From positions 124,001 to 188,000 of the forward strand of contig JAPEVF010000003.1 in the NCBI GenBank assembly GCA_029747585.1: 64,000 nucleotides of DNA, in the 5' to 3' direction. The stretch comes from Pleurotus djamor. Its lineage: Eukaryota; Basidiomycota; Agaricomycetes; Agaricales; Pleurotaceae. The notes under the pieces were generated by a model, which ran no database searches, had not been told where the DNA came from, and saw only the letters and a program-made list of their open reading frames with translations. How positions within the stretch are numbered: position 1 is the stretch's first letter; the number at the start of each line of letters is the position of its first letter. This document shows, in pieces, positions 10,865 to 24,218 of the stretch. Position numbers and translations under genes: made by a program.

Positions 10865-12372
10865 GTCCCTAATAAAGGGTTAATACACGTCCGCTTCTCC
10901 CACACGCAAGGCCGAGCCGATGACTGCCTCTCGATGACTCGGTTGTCGCGATGGTCGCTTCCGTGCAGATTTGCTACCAGTCGGTTATCATATGTTCGAT
11001 TTACAAGGATTAGGACAGATGTAAGTTACATTTACACGAACAAGAAGACATCAAGGGCCTCCAACGGAAACAGCAACACGAGAACCCCAAGCACGATGAG
11101 ATTGTGGGTCCTGGATGACCGCGAGCATCTCCTTGGCTTGTTCACTACCCTCGCCTAACTCGTACCTATACCATTCCAGAGCTAGCCTGGCCCATGCGAG
11201 AACCGCATCGAAACTAGATAACCAAGATATATATCAATCAAAAGGGTCATTCATACAAGAAGCAGGCTCACTCAGAATGCGCTGCAGCGACCCAAGCACC
11301 ATCGGCAGCAAGTCTTCCCCTTTCACTCCAGTAGCCTTCCAATTCCCCGAGCGACCAGATTTGTCGAGCCACTCGCACGGCTTCCGGTCCATCAATCGTC
11401 CCTTGCCCCCAAGATGCGAGGCGCTGATACTTATCTGACATGCTACCCAGACGCTGGTCAGATAAGCTCGACTGCTTCGGTGGGAGCGAGCAGACGGAGC
11501 ATGTACATTCGAAGCCGTAGGTCTCGGCTAGATATTGTCTTGGTCCCCGGTCAGCCAACGGGATGGGGTTTTCCATATACGAACTGCGTACCTGCGTTGG
11601 GCTTGAGGCTTCTTCGTGTCCGTGTAAGTCGTCAGCAGTTCCTGGGACATTGTCGTAAGTTATCCGCGAAGCAAGTCTCTAGGTGGGGAGAAACACCTAC
11701 TTGACCCTTCGGGATCTTCTTTAGTGCGTGCACAACGAGAGCACCTTCAGACTCTCTCCAAGAGTAGACCGAGTTGAAGGCGCTGGAGCAGCCATGATTC
11801 AGCCGAGCCATTCGAGGGAAGATGCCAACACCTTCACCAGCACTAACGGCATTGGTTTGGAAGATGGCTAGTGCCACTTCTTCGGGATGCTCCTCCGGCT
11901 TGAGGTGCTTCGGAAAGTTTACGTAGGATAGATTGAAGAAGGCGTCGCGTTCGGATTGTGATTTGTGAGCAAGAGACGTCCATATAAGTTTCGCAGGAGA
12001 AGAGGATACTGATCAAGTACGTGAATCGTAGTACAATTCAGTGTAAGGGAAACTTACTTTGAGATGGGACAATAAACAGTGGTTTCTCGTGGATGAGGAG
12101 TTGACCTTGCTTCATGACTCCAGTTAGCACAGTTCTAGCCATTCTGAGGGTGTTGAAGCTACCTCGATGTCTCTTACGGCCACAAGTCCTATCCCCCATC
12201 AGAAACAAAGGGTAAGCAAATACGCCAGAAGAACTCACCCATCCCTTTTCCAGGTAACTTCGTCACCTCGAATAACGGCTCTGAGGGGGGATTGGGTTTG
12301 CCTGTGCCCAGCGCGTCGTTCCATCCATTCAACGCGTCCGAGATAGATATCCAATCGTTTAGAATAGCAAAG
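10865..12372. repeat. Right copy of the 1.5-kb direct duplication
   Basis: This is the partner of 712-2218, lying about 10.15 kb away in direct orientation. It is embedded in the complete SET gene, which continues past the end of the shared segment, so it is the likely source copy. Confidence 0.93.
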
Positions 12373-12556
12373 TAGAGGATCCCCAGAAAGACTGCGACGC
12401 CAGACAACGCGCCAAAGTTAGTCGGAGGTGCCTAGTACATATGAAGTTCACCGTTCAGCACTCTTCATGCCACCAGGAAACGCTTACCTTTTCGTTATTA
12501 CGCAGGGACTCCGCCCGCGGAGTGTTGGTCGCAGCTTGACGTTTCGGTTTCGCCAT
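11051..12556 (-). CDS. SET-domain protein (SMYD/SET5-like protein methyltransferase)
   Basis: This is a predicted protein-lysine methyltransferase of the fungal SET family. Exon 1 (12556-12488, MAKPKRQ) ends phase 0. Exon 2 starts after a CTAG acceptor near 12433, carries a hydrophobic stretch (about FLGILYFAIL) and leads into the SET N-part (KLPGKGMGLVAVRDIEQGQLLIHEKP across two short introns). The core has the catalytic-site motif RLNHGCSSAFNSVYSW, and a Cys-rich post-SET piece (ETYGFECTCSVC) completes the zinc site. A last intron gives the C-terminal helices (FDAVLAWARLALEWYRYELG) and the stop at 11053-11051. All junctions keep frame. No MYND finger is visible. It is transcribed divergently from the xylanase gene. 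The substrate is unknown. Confidence 0.85.
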
Positions 12557-14235
<1,679 letters not shown>

Positions 14236-14495
14236 GGACAAGAGTGATGATGAAAGTTGGCTCTCTAACTAGAGCAACTCTGATTAGAAAGATCTGGCCA
14301 TTATTCTCGTTGCCTTCTATACGCATGTGTTTGCGTGTAAAAATACATCCCTTTGTTTCACGCGTGGAATGGTTCGCAGCGATTAAATTCAAACCCGTCT
14401 CTCATTTCTCGTCAAGGCACTGGTACGCGAACATTCTTCCTGGTGCCACGTCTCTAACTGGTCTTACGGTCAGTGACGTCGATTCATATTTGAGG

Positions 14496-15798
14496 TTAGA
14501 GATGCAAACATACGTCTGACTTGATGTTAGAAATCCTCTGGTAATTCGGGTCTGACGCGCAAGCCCTGCTGTGAATGGCCTGGGTGCACTCTGCGAAAAC
14601 ATTGGCAACATAATCAATACCACCCAATCGGGCTACTTCCTGGAATATTACATCCTATGAGTTACGAATACGGTGCATCGGATGAATGGATCGATGACAT
14701 TACCTCCAGATACTCTTGCTTCGTTGGTCTTACTTCGCGATGGAAAACAGCTGGATTCATGAAGCAGGCTTTGACGGTGAGCATCGTCATCACGACTGGA
14801 ATCGCCGCGAACTCAAAGATTCGCGGGTTTCTCAAGAGAGATAGGTAGTCGAGTACGTCGAGTGTATGGCTTAGAGTCTCGACAATCATCTCATTGAGGA
14901 CTTGCAGTGCGTCTCCTTCCCTTGCTGGATCGGAAAGCTCCTCTGGCCTTGCGAAACCATGCTTTAGCCACAGGCTTCGAGGCCNAAAAACACCTGCCAT
15001 CATCAAGGTCCACACGATAGTCGCGAAGGATGTTGCCTTTTTGAAGAAGCAACCACCACGAGTTCGCCAAAACATCTTGATCCCGAACCCAATGGCGTTC
15101 ATAACCGCTCGCAGCGAAAAGACGGGTCAGTGCCCTTCCTATGAGACCTGCGACGTAGTAGCCATACAAGTCAAGATCTTCGAGTGATTCGACGGTTTCG
15201 GTCACAGTTCCTGGACCGACGAACGGCTTCTTGCAGAACTCAGCCATTCCGTAAGCCATCTCTCGACATGTATAGTGTATGATTTCACGGGAGCTGAATG
15301 CAAGGAGTATGATTATGTCGATTTAAACGCGAGGCCGAATGAACTTGGGACAACAAACACCCACCATGGATCTGTCCGTTCAAGTTCACGGATGACAACG
15401 TCAAATTCCACTAGAAGTTGTCGGTCTTTTGCGTTCGTACCGTTGCCGTCGAAGTTCCATCCTGGAATGGTGATCATTTTGGAGAACGATCTGAGCAAGG
15501 GGAACTTGACTCGGTCACGGTCAAGCGTCATGTCGTCTTCGATGGTGTCCAGTGCGCGTAGAACAAGATACAGCAAGCAGACCTGACATGTGGACATGTG
15601 GGTGTCTCTCGTTTCCCGCATACTGAAAAAATACGACCGTACGACGAAGGTCCCCAGGCAAGCGATTGATCGGTACAGGTACGTCCTGCTGGTCACATTG
15701 AGGAGCTCCCAGCAACGAGCTATATCGGGGCTTTCATCTACAGGGCGTAGAGTGCTGGGAAGTCCCTTCACCGGACCATTCTTTCTGATATGTGCAGA
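14496..15798 (-). CDS. Squalene-synthase-family protein, divergent and possibly defective
   Basis: The family couples two farnesyl diphosphates head to head into squalene at the ER. Visible blocks in order are CWELLNVTSR, LYLVLRALDTIEDDMTL (first Asp-rich motif), GMAEFCKK, YGYYVAGLIGRALTRLFAAS, NILRDYRVDLDDGR (second Asp-rich motif), then FWPRSLWLKHGFARPEEL after ignoring N at 14985, VLNEMIVETLSHTLDVLDYL and finally ECTQAIHSRACASDPNY. Three features look off. No in-frame ATG is seen before CWELL. Just after TSR the family sequence (NRLPGDLR) appears in the next frame. The C-terminal membrane anchor is not evident. It may be a diverged paralogue or a decaying extra copy rather than the essential ERG9. 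The left limit is the first stop found, so true ends are uncertain. Confidence 0.72.
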
Positions 15799-15888
15799 GT
15801 AGAGATGGGTGTCTTTGTTTGGGTTGTAAGGTGATTCACCTCCTCCAGAGTATACCGCGGCCCCTCGTGACTGCCTACGTATTCCTAC

Positions 15889-16026
15889 CTAGCTCGCAAT
15901 GATGTCGTCAGGAACGACAACAGACTCGATACTCGCACCTTCGCTGCCCCACAAACGCTCGTAGTGCATGTGAGACGACGGGTAGTATAAACCAGCAACA
16001 TGATCGAGCTTCAAATGTGACGGGGT
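15889..16026 (-). other. Orphan terminal exon-like open stretch (46 codons)
   Basis: After a CCCAG acceptor the minus strand reads TPSHLKLDHVAGLYYPSS and continues open to SVVVPDDIIAS and a TAG stop. Composition and codon pattern look like a real protein C-terminus, but I cannot find upstream exons or name a family. It lies just upstream of the squalene-synthase-like gene on the same strand and could be the remnant of a neighbouring gene or of its lost 5' end. Confidence 0.25.
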
Positions 16027-17283
16027 CTGGGAGACTTAGGACCTGAAACTTGTCTCAAGGTGGCGGGTTGACGGTAGGGAAAGTAGGACAGACTTCGACG
16101 AGCACTTATCTTAATACTCTTCCCAATTGCTTCCCTCCCTGGAGGACCGACACTCTGTCGCGCAACGTGCTACATGAAACAGGGGCAGAAGAAATCCCCT
16201 CGTTGGTTGGGTAGAAGAACAGCTCCTCTTCCAATGCTTCCCTTCTACCGCTGTATCAAGCACGTAGGCTAATAACAGTAGCACTAATTGTGTCCTATTC
16301 TGCTCGTTGTCCCGCAGGCAATCATCGCTGGGCACCGGTAACGCGTGTATGTTAAGAACTCTCCCGTCTCCGTCCTAGGGGCAGGTCGAGTTCTCCTATT
16401 GCTGTCCCCTTTTATCCAGGAGTCCCCTAAGATGAATGATGTGGGGCGCAAAGTGAACATGTGAATGCCAGAACGAATTCCCCAAACCTACCGGACGCGA
16501 TCTTCAAGGAACAATGTCGACTGTTTACACAGGCTGTGGAGAAACCGAGGGATGGTAGTTCCGGGTGATCATGATTGACAGGGACGAGTCACGAGAGACG
16601 CGATGTTGTGGACTTTGCAACCACTGCCAATTTCTGACACCGAACATCGACAGTTACATTTTCAATCGCTCATTCACAAGTACTCGAGTTTCGCCGCCCG
16701 TCCGTGTAATAGAGGGCCTATAGTCAACCCGGGGAATGATCCCAGCCGACCCATTTCTTTTTTAATCCGAACCGAAGCAAGGACCGAAGACTCGCAGCGC
16801 AGCTGGGACAAAAATAAGGCTGGTTCCGGCAGAGACACGTAAAACTGACCCCGAAATATTGTGTGCTCAGGTGAAGAGATGNTTTTTTCGTTTGTTTTTT
16901 CTGTGCCCTCAGGCTCGACAAGGCATGGATTTGGACTAACCTGGATCAGCTGGAGGTCATTTACGATGGTGCAGCCAACCATGTTTCAACTCCATCGCGT
17001 AATTATTGGAAGCTCCGCGTCGCAATTCTCCCCCCAAAACACGCGACGAGCAAGAAATATTATTGGCAGCGGAGGCAACGGATCCATCCAGGTAAACCTT
17101 ACCAAAGCGTGCACGGACCCCGGATCTGAACCTACATAGCACTGGATAAATATTGCCGCGTATATAAAGTCTCTTGCCCCGCATTTCTTTCTTTCTCCAA
17201 CATTCTCATTTCCCGTTACCTCTTCTCTCAACCTTCTCATTTCTGCTCGCCGTCGTCGTCGACGTTCCCAACCCAAGTAATTC
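16027..17283. other. Intergenic region upstream of the glutamate dehydrogenase gene
   Basis: No convincing gene is seen. It contains an N before a T-run at 16882 and, near the right end, the TATA box and a pyrimidine-rich leader (about 17185-17260) of the next gene. Confidence 0.6.
17161..17168 (+). promoter_or_regulatory. TATA box of the glutamate dehydrogenase gene
   Basis: TATATAAA lies 123 nt before the ATG and is followed by a CT-rich leader, a common fungal core-promoter arrangement. Confidence 0.55.
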
Positions 17284-20200
17284 ATGTCCGCAACATCCGG
17301 CGTCAACGCGGACCATCTCCGTGTTCCGGGAGATCCAAGGCCTCCCAGCTCGCGCAACTCGAGTGATACATCATCTCATCGTATCAAGAACCTCCCAGGT
17401 TACACGACCCCCGTCTTCAAGGGGAAAGAAGAGCAGAGAGCTCTGGTTGAGGCTGATGTCGCACAGAAAGTATGCATACACTTGATCCGATCTCCTTGAC
17501 ACCACTCACACTCTTTGACAGGGCTTCATTCCCCAAGAACTCGTCTCCAACGAAGTCAACTGGTTCTACACGTATCTCGGCATCGACGACACGTACTTTC
17601 AGAACGAATCCAAGGAGGTCATTGCAGATCATATCCTTGCCCTTTTCGGTGCCAAGATCCTAGCATACACCAAGCACGATCCGAGCAAATTCGTTATCGA
17701 CCTTGAGAAGATCGATGAGGACGGCAAGGGTGCTACCTTCATCCACACCAGCGCGCCCGGTTTGACTACCACCGAAGGGCCAGGCGCGACCTGTGAAGCC
17801 AGGTGAGAACCTCTTCGGTGCTATGCGTGTATGGGCGCGTCGTTTCTCATCAATTCATCAGAATCGACGAACTTTTCCTGGACCATTCAACACCCGAGAA
17901 GGCCTATCGTCTGGAGACTTTCCGCTCGGCTGGCGCTGTGTCTGCCACAGCATCTCAACAATTGCGATGTTACTTTGTCACGAAATGCAATTTCCCTCCA
18001 AGGTCTGCAGCGGCGTCCCCTGATCAGAAAACAGACATCAGGACCGTGTCCGATCCTGTCTTTTTGGAGAAGGCTACCGAGAACACGTTGGATATCTATC
18101 AGCAGGTTCGTGCTTACTTCGGTATGCCCTCGCACGTTTGAGTTTAAGTGAATGTTAGGTCATGTGGAATGTCGAGAGTCGTTACGGCCCTGTCATGGAG
18201 GTTTACGAGGTCGAAGGCTCTCGGGAAAGACGACTTGTCATCGGCTACAAGATGGGAGGCACATCTCACTTCTTCAGGTACCTTTACATTCGTCGTTATC
18301 TTATCGGCGGAGTTCTGACCTTTGACCAGTGCTCTCTCCAACCTCTACCATTATTATCAACTCTACTCCGCTCGGAAATATGTCGGTATGTGAAGATGCT
18401 ACTTTCAACGCCTTGATGTTTGTCTGACCTTGGACACAGAGCAATTCTCTAATGGAGTCACGATCGTCTCGCTCTACTTGAATCCTCTTCCTAATACCAA
18501 TGCTCCTCCTATTGAGCATTCGATTTACCAAGTTATGAAGGAGGCCTCGTTGCTATACTGCCTCCCCGACAACCCATTCTTCTTACCGAAGGCTCCTGGA
18601 TCACATGCTGTTCAGGAGGCCATGTATGCCTGTGAGTTCGTCATGGATCTGAGTTAGAGCGCTTCGACTAATTTGACCAGACTGTGGATGGATCTTTGCC
18701 CAACACTTCTGCAACCGTCTCGGCCCCGCATACTTGCAGCTCAAGAACTTGCTCGACGAAAATAACGCTGCTCATGCCGAGGTTTTGAACGACATCAAGA
18801 GACGATTCAGAGAAGAGACTTTTACTCGCGAAAGCATCGCCCAAATTATCCACTCCCATCCTGAAATCGTACGTGCTAATACATTGAAAGGGCTTGGAAA
18901 TGCTCACCTTGGTTTTAGATTCGATTGCTCTATGTCAATTTCGCCATGGTCCACTATCCTCAATCTGAGGACTCGACCAAGTTGATGTATGTACCCCAAC
19001 TGTAACTGGGTTTGTTGAGGTAGTGCTAACATTTTCTTTCAGGCCGACCTTGTCATATCAACGTTTACAAACAGCTCAACCTATGAGTGACGAGGAGTTG
19101 CACAGTTTGATGCGTCGTACGGTCCCGAACAAGCATGAACTGCAAGTTTTGGAAAGCTTCCTCATTTTCAACAAGTACGTTTTCATTCTTCTTGATTTTG
19201 CCAATTTTCCTAAACCATGCGCAGGCACGTTCTTAAGACCAACTTCTACCAACCCACGAAAGTTGCCCTCTCTTTCCGTCTCGCTCCAGACTTCTTGCCT
19301 GAAGTTGAATACCCCAAGAAGCCCTTCGGGATGTTCTTCGTAATTGGTATGCTTAGTGCATTTTCTTCGCGCTGGTTGGGTGACCGACACGCTTTTGTAC
19401 TAGGCAACGAATTCCGTGGTTTCCATATCCGTTTCCGAGATGTTGCTCGTGGTGGCATCCGTCTCGTTATGTCCAGGAACAAAGAGTGAGTTGTCTCCAC
19501 TTCCCCTTGGTGTGGTTCTCAAGCTAAGCCGGACCCTCTTCGCAGGAACTACTCTATCAACCAGCGTCAACTGTAGGTTCTCAGCTTTGGTCATCTGAGT
19601 TCGTGATATTGATTGTCTTGTTAGCTTCGACGAGAACTACGGATTGGCTTCCACGCAGTCCCTGAAGAACAAGGATATCCCTGAAGGGGGTGCGAAGGGC
19701 ACGATCTTGCCTTCGTGAGTTCTCTCTTCTATCTAATTATGTGTGTCTATAACCTGAGCTATCTTAGTCTCGGAGCAAGCCCCCGACTATGCTTCGAGAA
19801 GTATGTTGATGTGAGTATCTATTCTTGGCTACGGACTCTCTCTCGGTGGCTGACACTGTCTGCTTAGGCCGTCATCGACCTTCTCATCCCTGGACAGACT
19901 CCTGGAATCAAGGAGCAAATTGTCGACTTGTACGGCAAGCCTGAACTCCTGTTCTTTGGTCCTGATGGTAAGCTTTCATCACCGGCTTTCGCAGCGACTT
20001 GTTGCTCAACCGTAGGCTCTCAGAGGGAACTGCCGATATGATGGACTGGGCTGCCCGTGAGTGATAAACTCTTTCTATACAAAGTTTGAGTGACGGACTG
20101 ATGTCACCTTTGCTCAGTCCACGCCCGGTCTCGTGGTGCCGAAACATGGTGGAAGTCGTTCACCACGGGCAAGAGTGCCGAGCACCTCGGCGGTGTCCCC

Positions 20201-21461
20201 CATGACACATATGGCATGACCTCACTCTCCATTCGTCAATACGTTTTGGGCATCTACAAGCAACTCGGTCTTCGGGAGAAGGATATTACCAAGGTTCAAA
20301 CTGGTGGACCTGATGGTGATCTCGGGTCAAGTAGGTTTCATGATCTTGTTTGCCCATAATGCGTTGGCTGATCATAGCCTGAATGGTGGTTTAGATGAAA
20401 TCCTGTTGAGTTCCGATAAGACGGTGGCCATCATTGATGGCAGCGGTGTTCTGGCTGATCCTGCTGGCCTGAATCGTGAGGAGCTTATCAGACTTGCGAA
20501 ACTTCGTAAGCCTGTTGGGTTCTTCGACAAGTCGAAACTTGGCAAGGATGGATATTTGGTCAAGGTCGAGGAGCAAGATGTCAAACTGCCTTGTGAGCAC
20601 CTTGATTTTTGTTCACGTCTCTTGCTCACTGTAGGAATCTCTCTTTCGCAGCTGGAGAAATTATCTTGGATGGCACCGACTTCCGAAACACCGCTCATCT
20701 CAGGTTCAAGGCCGATTTGTTTGTGCCCTGCGGTGGGCGTCCGGAGGCTGTCAACGTATCAAACATGGCCGCATTGATCGATTCTGAAGGCAAACCCCAT
20801 TTCAAGTATGTCGTCGAAGGGGCGAATCTGTTCTTCACTCAACAAGCTCGATTCCATCTCGAGAAGCGCAAGGTTGTCCTTTTCAAGGACTCCAGCGCCA
20901 ACAAGGGTGGTGTTACTAGCTCTTCGCTCGAGGTTTTGGCCGGTCTTGCCCTGGACACACAGGAGTACACCGATCTGATGATCTTCAAGGATGGAAAGCC
21001 ATCAACCTTCTATCAAAACTACGTCCGCGATATTCAGGCCAAGATTACCGAAAATGCCACCAACGAGTTCCACTGTATCTGGCGCGAGCATGCCCGGCTG
21101 CAAGGTGCGAAAGCCCGGACCACGATCTCGGACGAGCTGTCATCTACATTGAACAACCTGCAAGCGGAGCTGGAGAGCTCTGACTTGTTCGATGATATCC
21201 CGAGTAGGAAGGGCGTTATGCACCGCGCGATTCCCAAGACGCTTGTCGACCAGGTGGGCCTGGACACTCTGCTGAAGCGACTACCCGAGTCCTATCAGCG
21301 AGCGTTGTTCTCAAGCTGGGTTTCATCACACTTCGTAAGTGCACTCGGTGTTTTGATGTGCGATCCATGCGCTGACAAACTTGATATGGCAGATCTACAA
21401 GTATGGTGTGAATGGGTCAAGCGTCGACTTCTTCCACTTTGCTCGGGATTTGGCAGCGTAA
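17284..21461 (+). CDS. GDH2: NAD-specific glutamate dehydrogenase, large class
   Basis: The enzyme catalyses NAD-dependent oxidative deamination of glutamate to 2-oxoglutarate and ammonium, the catabolic direction in fungi. The long N-terminal regulatory region begins MSATSGVNADHLRVPGD and includes VNWFYTYLGIDDTYF. The catalytic core shows HIRFRDVARGGIRLVMSRN, then NQRQ and FDENYGLASTQSLKNKDIPE, GAKGTI, and the dinucleotide-binding segment QTGGPDGDLGSNEILLSSDK. Conserved blocks further on include PCGGRPEAVN and KGGVTSSSLEVLAGLAL. The last exon after ATGGCAG gives IYKYGVNGSSVDFFHFARDL and stops at 21459-21461. There are more than fifteen short introns, and the checked junctions (for example around DEGTADMMDWAA) keep frame. 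Length is about 1,050-1,080 residues, usual for the class. Orientation and spacing show no operon-like link to neighbours. Confidence 0.95.
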
Positions 21462-22024
21462 AACATACATCATACTATATAGTTTCGAGCTCAAAACGAC
21501 AAGTGTATTCTATAATTACTTCTGGTAGAAGAGAAATGGACTTTTTGGTTTTATGTTTTCTACTCAGGCACGAAATCAGGCAACGTGTTGGTTCAGCGTG
21601 GGCGCCTAATTTGAATGTGACACCCAGACTTTGTCCGCGTCGAAATAACTCTTTCTTCTTCTCCACCATCTTCCATCTTTCACCTCCCGCCTTTCTTGCA
21701 ACGACGACGAGCCTCAGCACTCGCCCCTTATTTCGCTAGACCGGCAGGCTCCGCTGGTCTCGTCTAGAACAAACACAAGTTAGCATCCCAAGGAAGTCCA
21801 AACTGGTCGCCTCACATAGAGCGAGACCTTGAGCATACCCACAGCTATCCGAAACCCGCTTTTCTTTGCTTGTTTGTTTTAGCCCTCCCACCTCTCCAAA
21901 CCCACCTCAGTTGTAAGCTTCGAGGACTCGACGTCCGTAAACAAAAGCACCCCATCATCACACCCCATCGTCAGTTCTACGCGAATAACCAGCAAATTTT
22001 ACTTGTCCTTCATCCTCATTCGAT
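21462..22024. other. Intergenic region between GDH2 and the SAM-domain gene
   Basis: It contains the 3' end of GDH2 and the upstream region of the next gene. Pyrimidine-rich tracts at about 21650-21700 and 21860-21910 resemble leader sequence. No gene is seen. Confidence 0.5.
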
Positions 22025-24218
22025 ATGAATCTTCGACCCCCTTCAACGAGCCCGAGTCCTTCGCCTGGCCCCGATGGGAATGGGAGAACGCTCGGATCAA
22101 GACAGTCTTTGGGACCAGGTGCCTCGCTCAGAGGTACGCCCACACTCGCCCCCGCGTCACCACGTCCAGGCGGCGGACCAAGTGCCCGCCCGACTAGTGA
22201 ACTCTTGGGAAGTGCTGGCACTGGCATGTTCCAAACACCAGAAGGTGAGCGATCACACCCATCACCCAATCATCATTGATTGATGCGAGGCGAACGAGTT
22301 CATGTGTGACTGACTGTTTTTTTCTTGCTCTGTTTCTCCCCTTGATCTTTTAGCGGAAGCACTTGATCAGTGGTTTGAAAATTTACAGAGTTATGAGGCG
22401 ACGCTTGAGGAAATGGCCGCCGCCTCGCTGGATGTTAACTTTAAAGAGGAGTTGAGCGCCATCGAGCAATGTGAGTGTTACGTTACCCCTTCTTGGAGAA
22501 CGAAGTCGAATATGCGTCCTTGCATTTCTAGGGTTCAAAGTTCTTTCCGAAGCAGAGCGCACAGCCGCTCTTTACAGTCTTTTGCAACATTCTACTCAAG
22601 TTCAAATTCGCTTCTTCATCACCGTTCTGCAGCAGATGGCGAGATCGGACCCAATGACGGCACTTTTAAGCCCTGCCATGGGAGGTACGTCTCCGCTTGT
22701 GACCACTTTTAGTGTCGGCTTGTCATCTGATGCGTCCGTTCTATTTTAGGGTCCATGCAATCTCAAATGGAAGCTAAGTTGGCTACCCTCAAATCTCCTG
22801 GGCTCAAGTCTGGGTTACCTTCTTCCCCAACGGCTCGCTCTTTCAATGCTGGGAATAGGCAGTCACTCGTTTTAGACTCTTCTTCGAATTTCCTGTCACC
22901 CGATTCTGCGGCAAATCCCTCGCCGAACCCTCAAGATGGAGCTGCAGCGACGCTTGCTCAGCAACGGGCCAAACTCAAGGCATCCAATGCGGCCCATCGA
23001 ATCTCTGCGCCTGTTTTAGCTTCGGCTGGTGCAGATGGACGTCCTACCTGGGGATCTCCACTCGGGCAGGTGGCAGAGCAAATGAACGCACCTGCTCAAG
23101 AGGTTATTGTGGGTGCTTCGCGCCCGAAGAGTACCGAGTTCTCTGGTACTCTCGGCTCACCTCGTCCTGGTGAAGTCGGTGAAAGTTGGGCGAGCATGGT
23201 GAATACGCCTGCTATACCGATGTTCAACGTGGACACCACAAGGACTCAGAACTTGGACGCTGCTGCGAATAAGTTGAGCGAGTGGAACTCCCCGAAGAAC
23301 GCTGCCCCTGGCGTACCTCGTATGGGGGACCCTACTATCCATCGACGCAATAACAAGAACGATGCGAAGAACGATAACTCTGGTAACGGCAATGGAAACA
23401 ACGGCTCTGGTAGTATGTATGACGACAACGGGAATTTGGTGCATGGGCAGCAGGGCGGTGGTCGTGGAAACGCGCGTAACGCTGGCTGGAACGGTGGACG
23501 AAGCCCTGCTCTGGGAGGTGGTCGTGGTCTCAACAATAACAATAACAACCCGCATATCGGAAATGGCGACGACGGCGTCAACGGTATCATCAATGGTATG
23601 AACGGGTTGGGAATGCAAATGGGAGGGCCAGGGTTTGGTGCGCTAGGCAGCCCACAGATGAACATGCTTGCGGGCATGGCGGCAGCTGGGATGAACCCGA
23701 TGAGTCCCTTCAACATGAATGTCCTGAGTACGATGGGGATCTCGCCTGAGGCGCAGATTCTCGCCGCTCAGATGGCTGCTAGTGGGTTTGGACAACCTGG
23801 AATGGCTGGTATGGGCGGGATGAATGGGATGGGATGGATGGGAGGCATGCCACCTAATTCGGCTGGTATAGGCAACAGGCGAGGACCACCTAGCGGACGA
23901 TCTGTCGGAAGTGGTATGCGCAGTGCTTCGAGTAGTGGAGGAACCCCGAAATCGGATGAAGATGTGGATCCCTCTTTGTTGGAGGATGTCCCTGCTTGGT
24001 TGCGCAGTCTGAGGCTGCACAAGTACACGCCCAACTTTGAAGGGGTCAAGTGGAGGGATATGGTGCTCATGGACGAGGCTGCCTTGGAGGCGAAGGGTGT
24101 CGCTGCGTTGGGGGCGAGGAGGAAGATGTTGAAGACGTTCGAGATTGTCAGGAGGAAGATGGGCATCGAAGGGGGTCCCCCTAGTCTTCCGGCTAGCGCG
24201 ACCGTCGCATCTCCCTGA
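22025..24218 (+). CDS. VTS1: VTS1/Smaug-like SAM-domain RNA-binding protein
   Basis: VTS1 proteins bind stem-loop Smaug recognition elements in mRNAs through a SAM domain and recruit deadenylation. Exons are 22025-22244, 22354-22470, 22532-22684 and 22750-24218. After a Pro/Ser-rich start, a conserved helical block reads [20 protein letters not shown], followed by [20 protein letters not shown]. The middle is low complexity: an Asn/Gly tract (about 23370-23580), then a Met/Gly-rich stretch up to about 23860. The C-terminus has the SAM domain ([20 protein letters not shown] ... [18 protein letters not shown]). Introns all start GTRNGT and preserve frame. The order helical block, disordered middle, SAM at the end is that of fungal VTS1. 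The Asn/Gly and Met/Gly regions suggest condensate-forming ability, an inference. Confidence 0.93.

Noticed and set aside
16111..16335. Minus-strand open frame of 74 codons
   Set aside because: No domain, no splice context, composition unremarkable.
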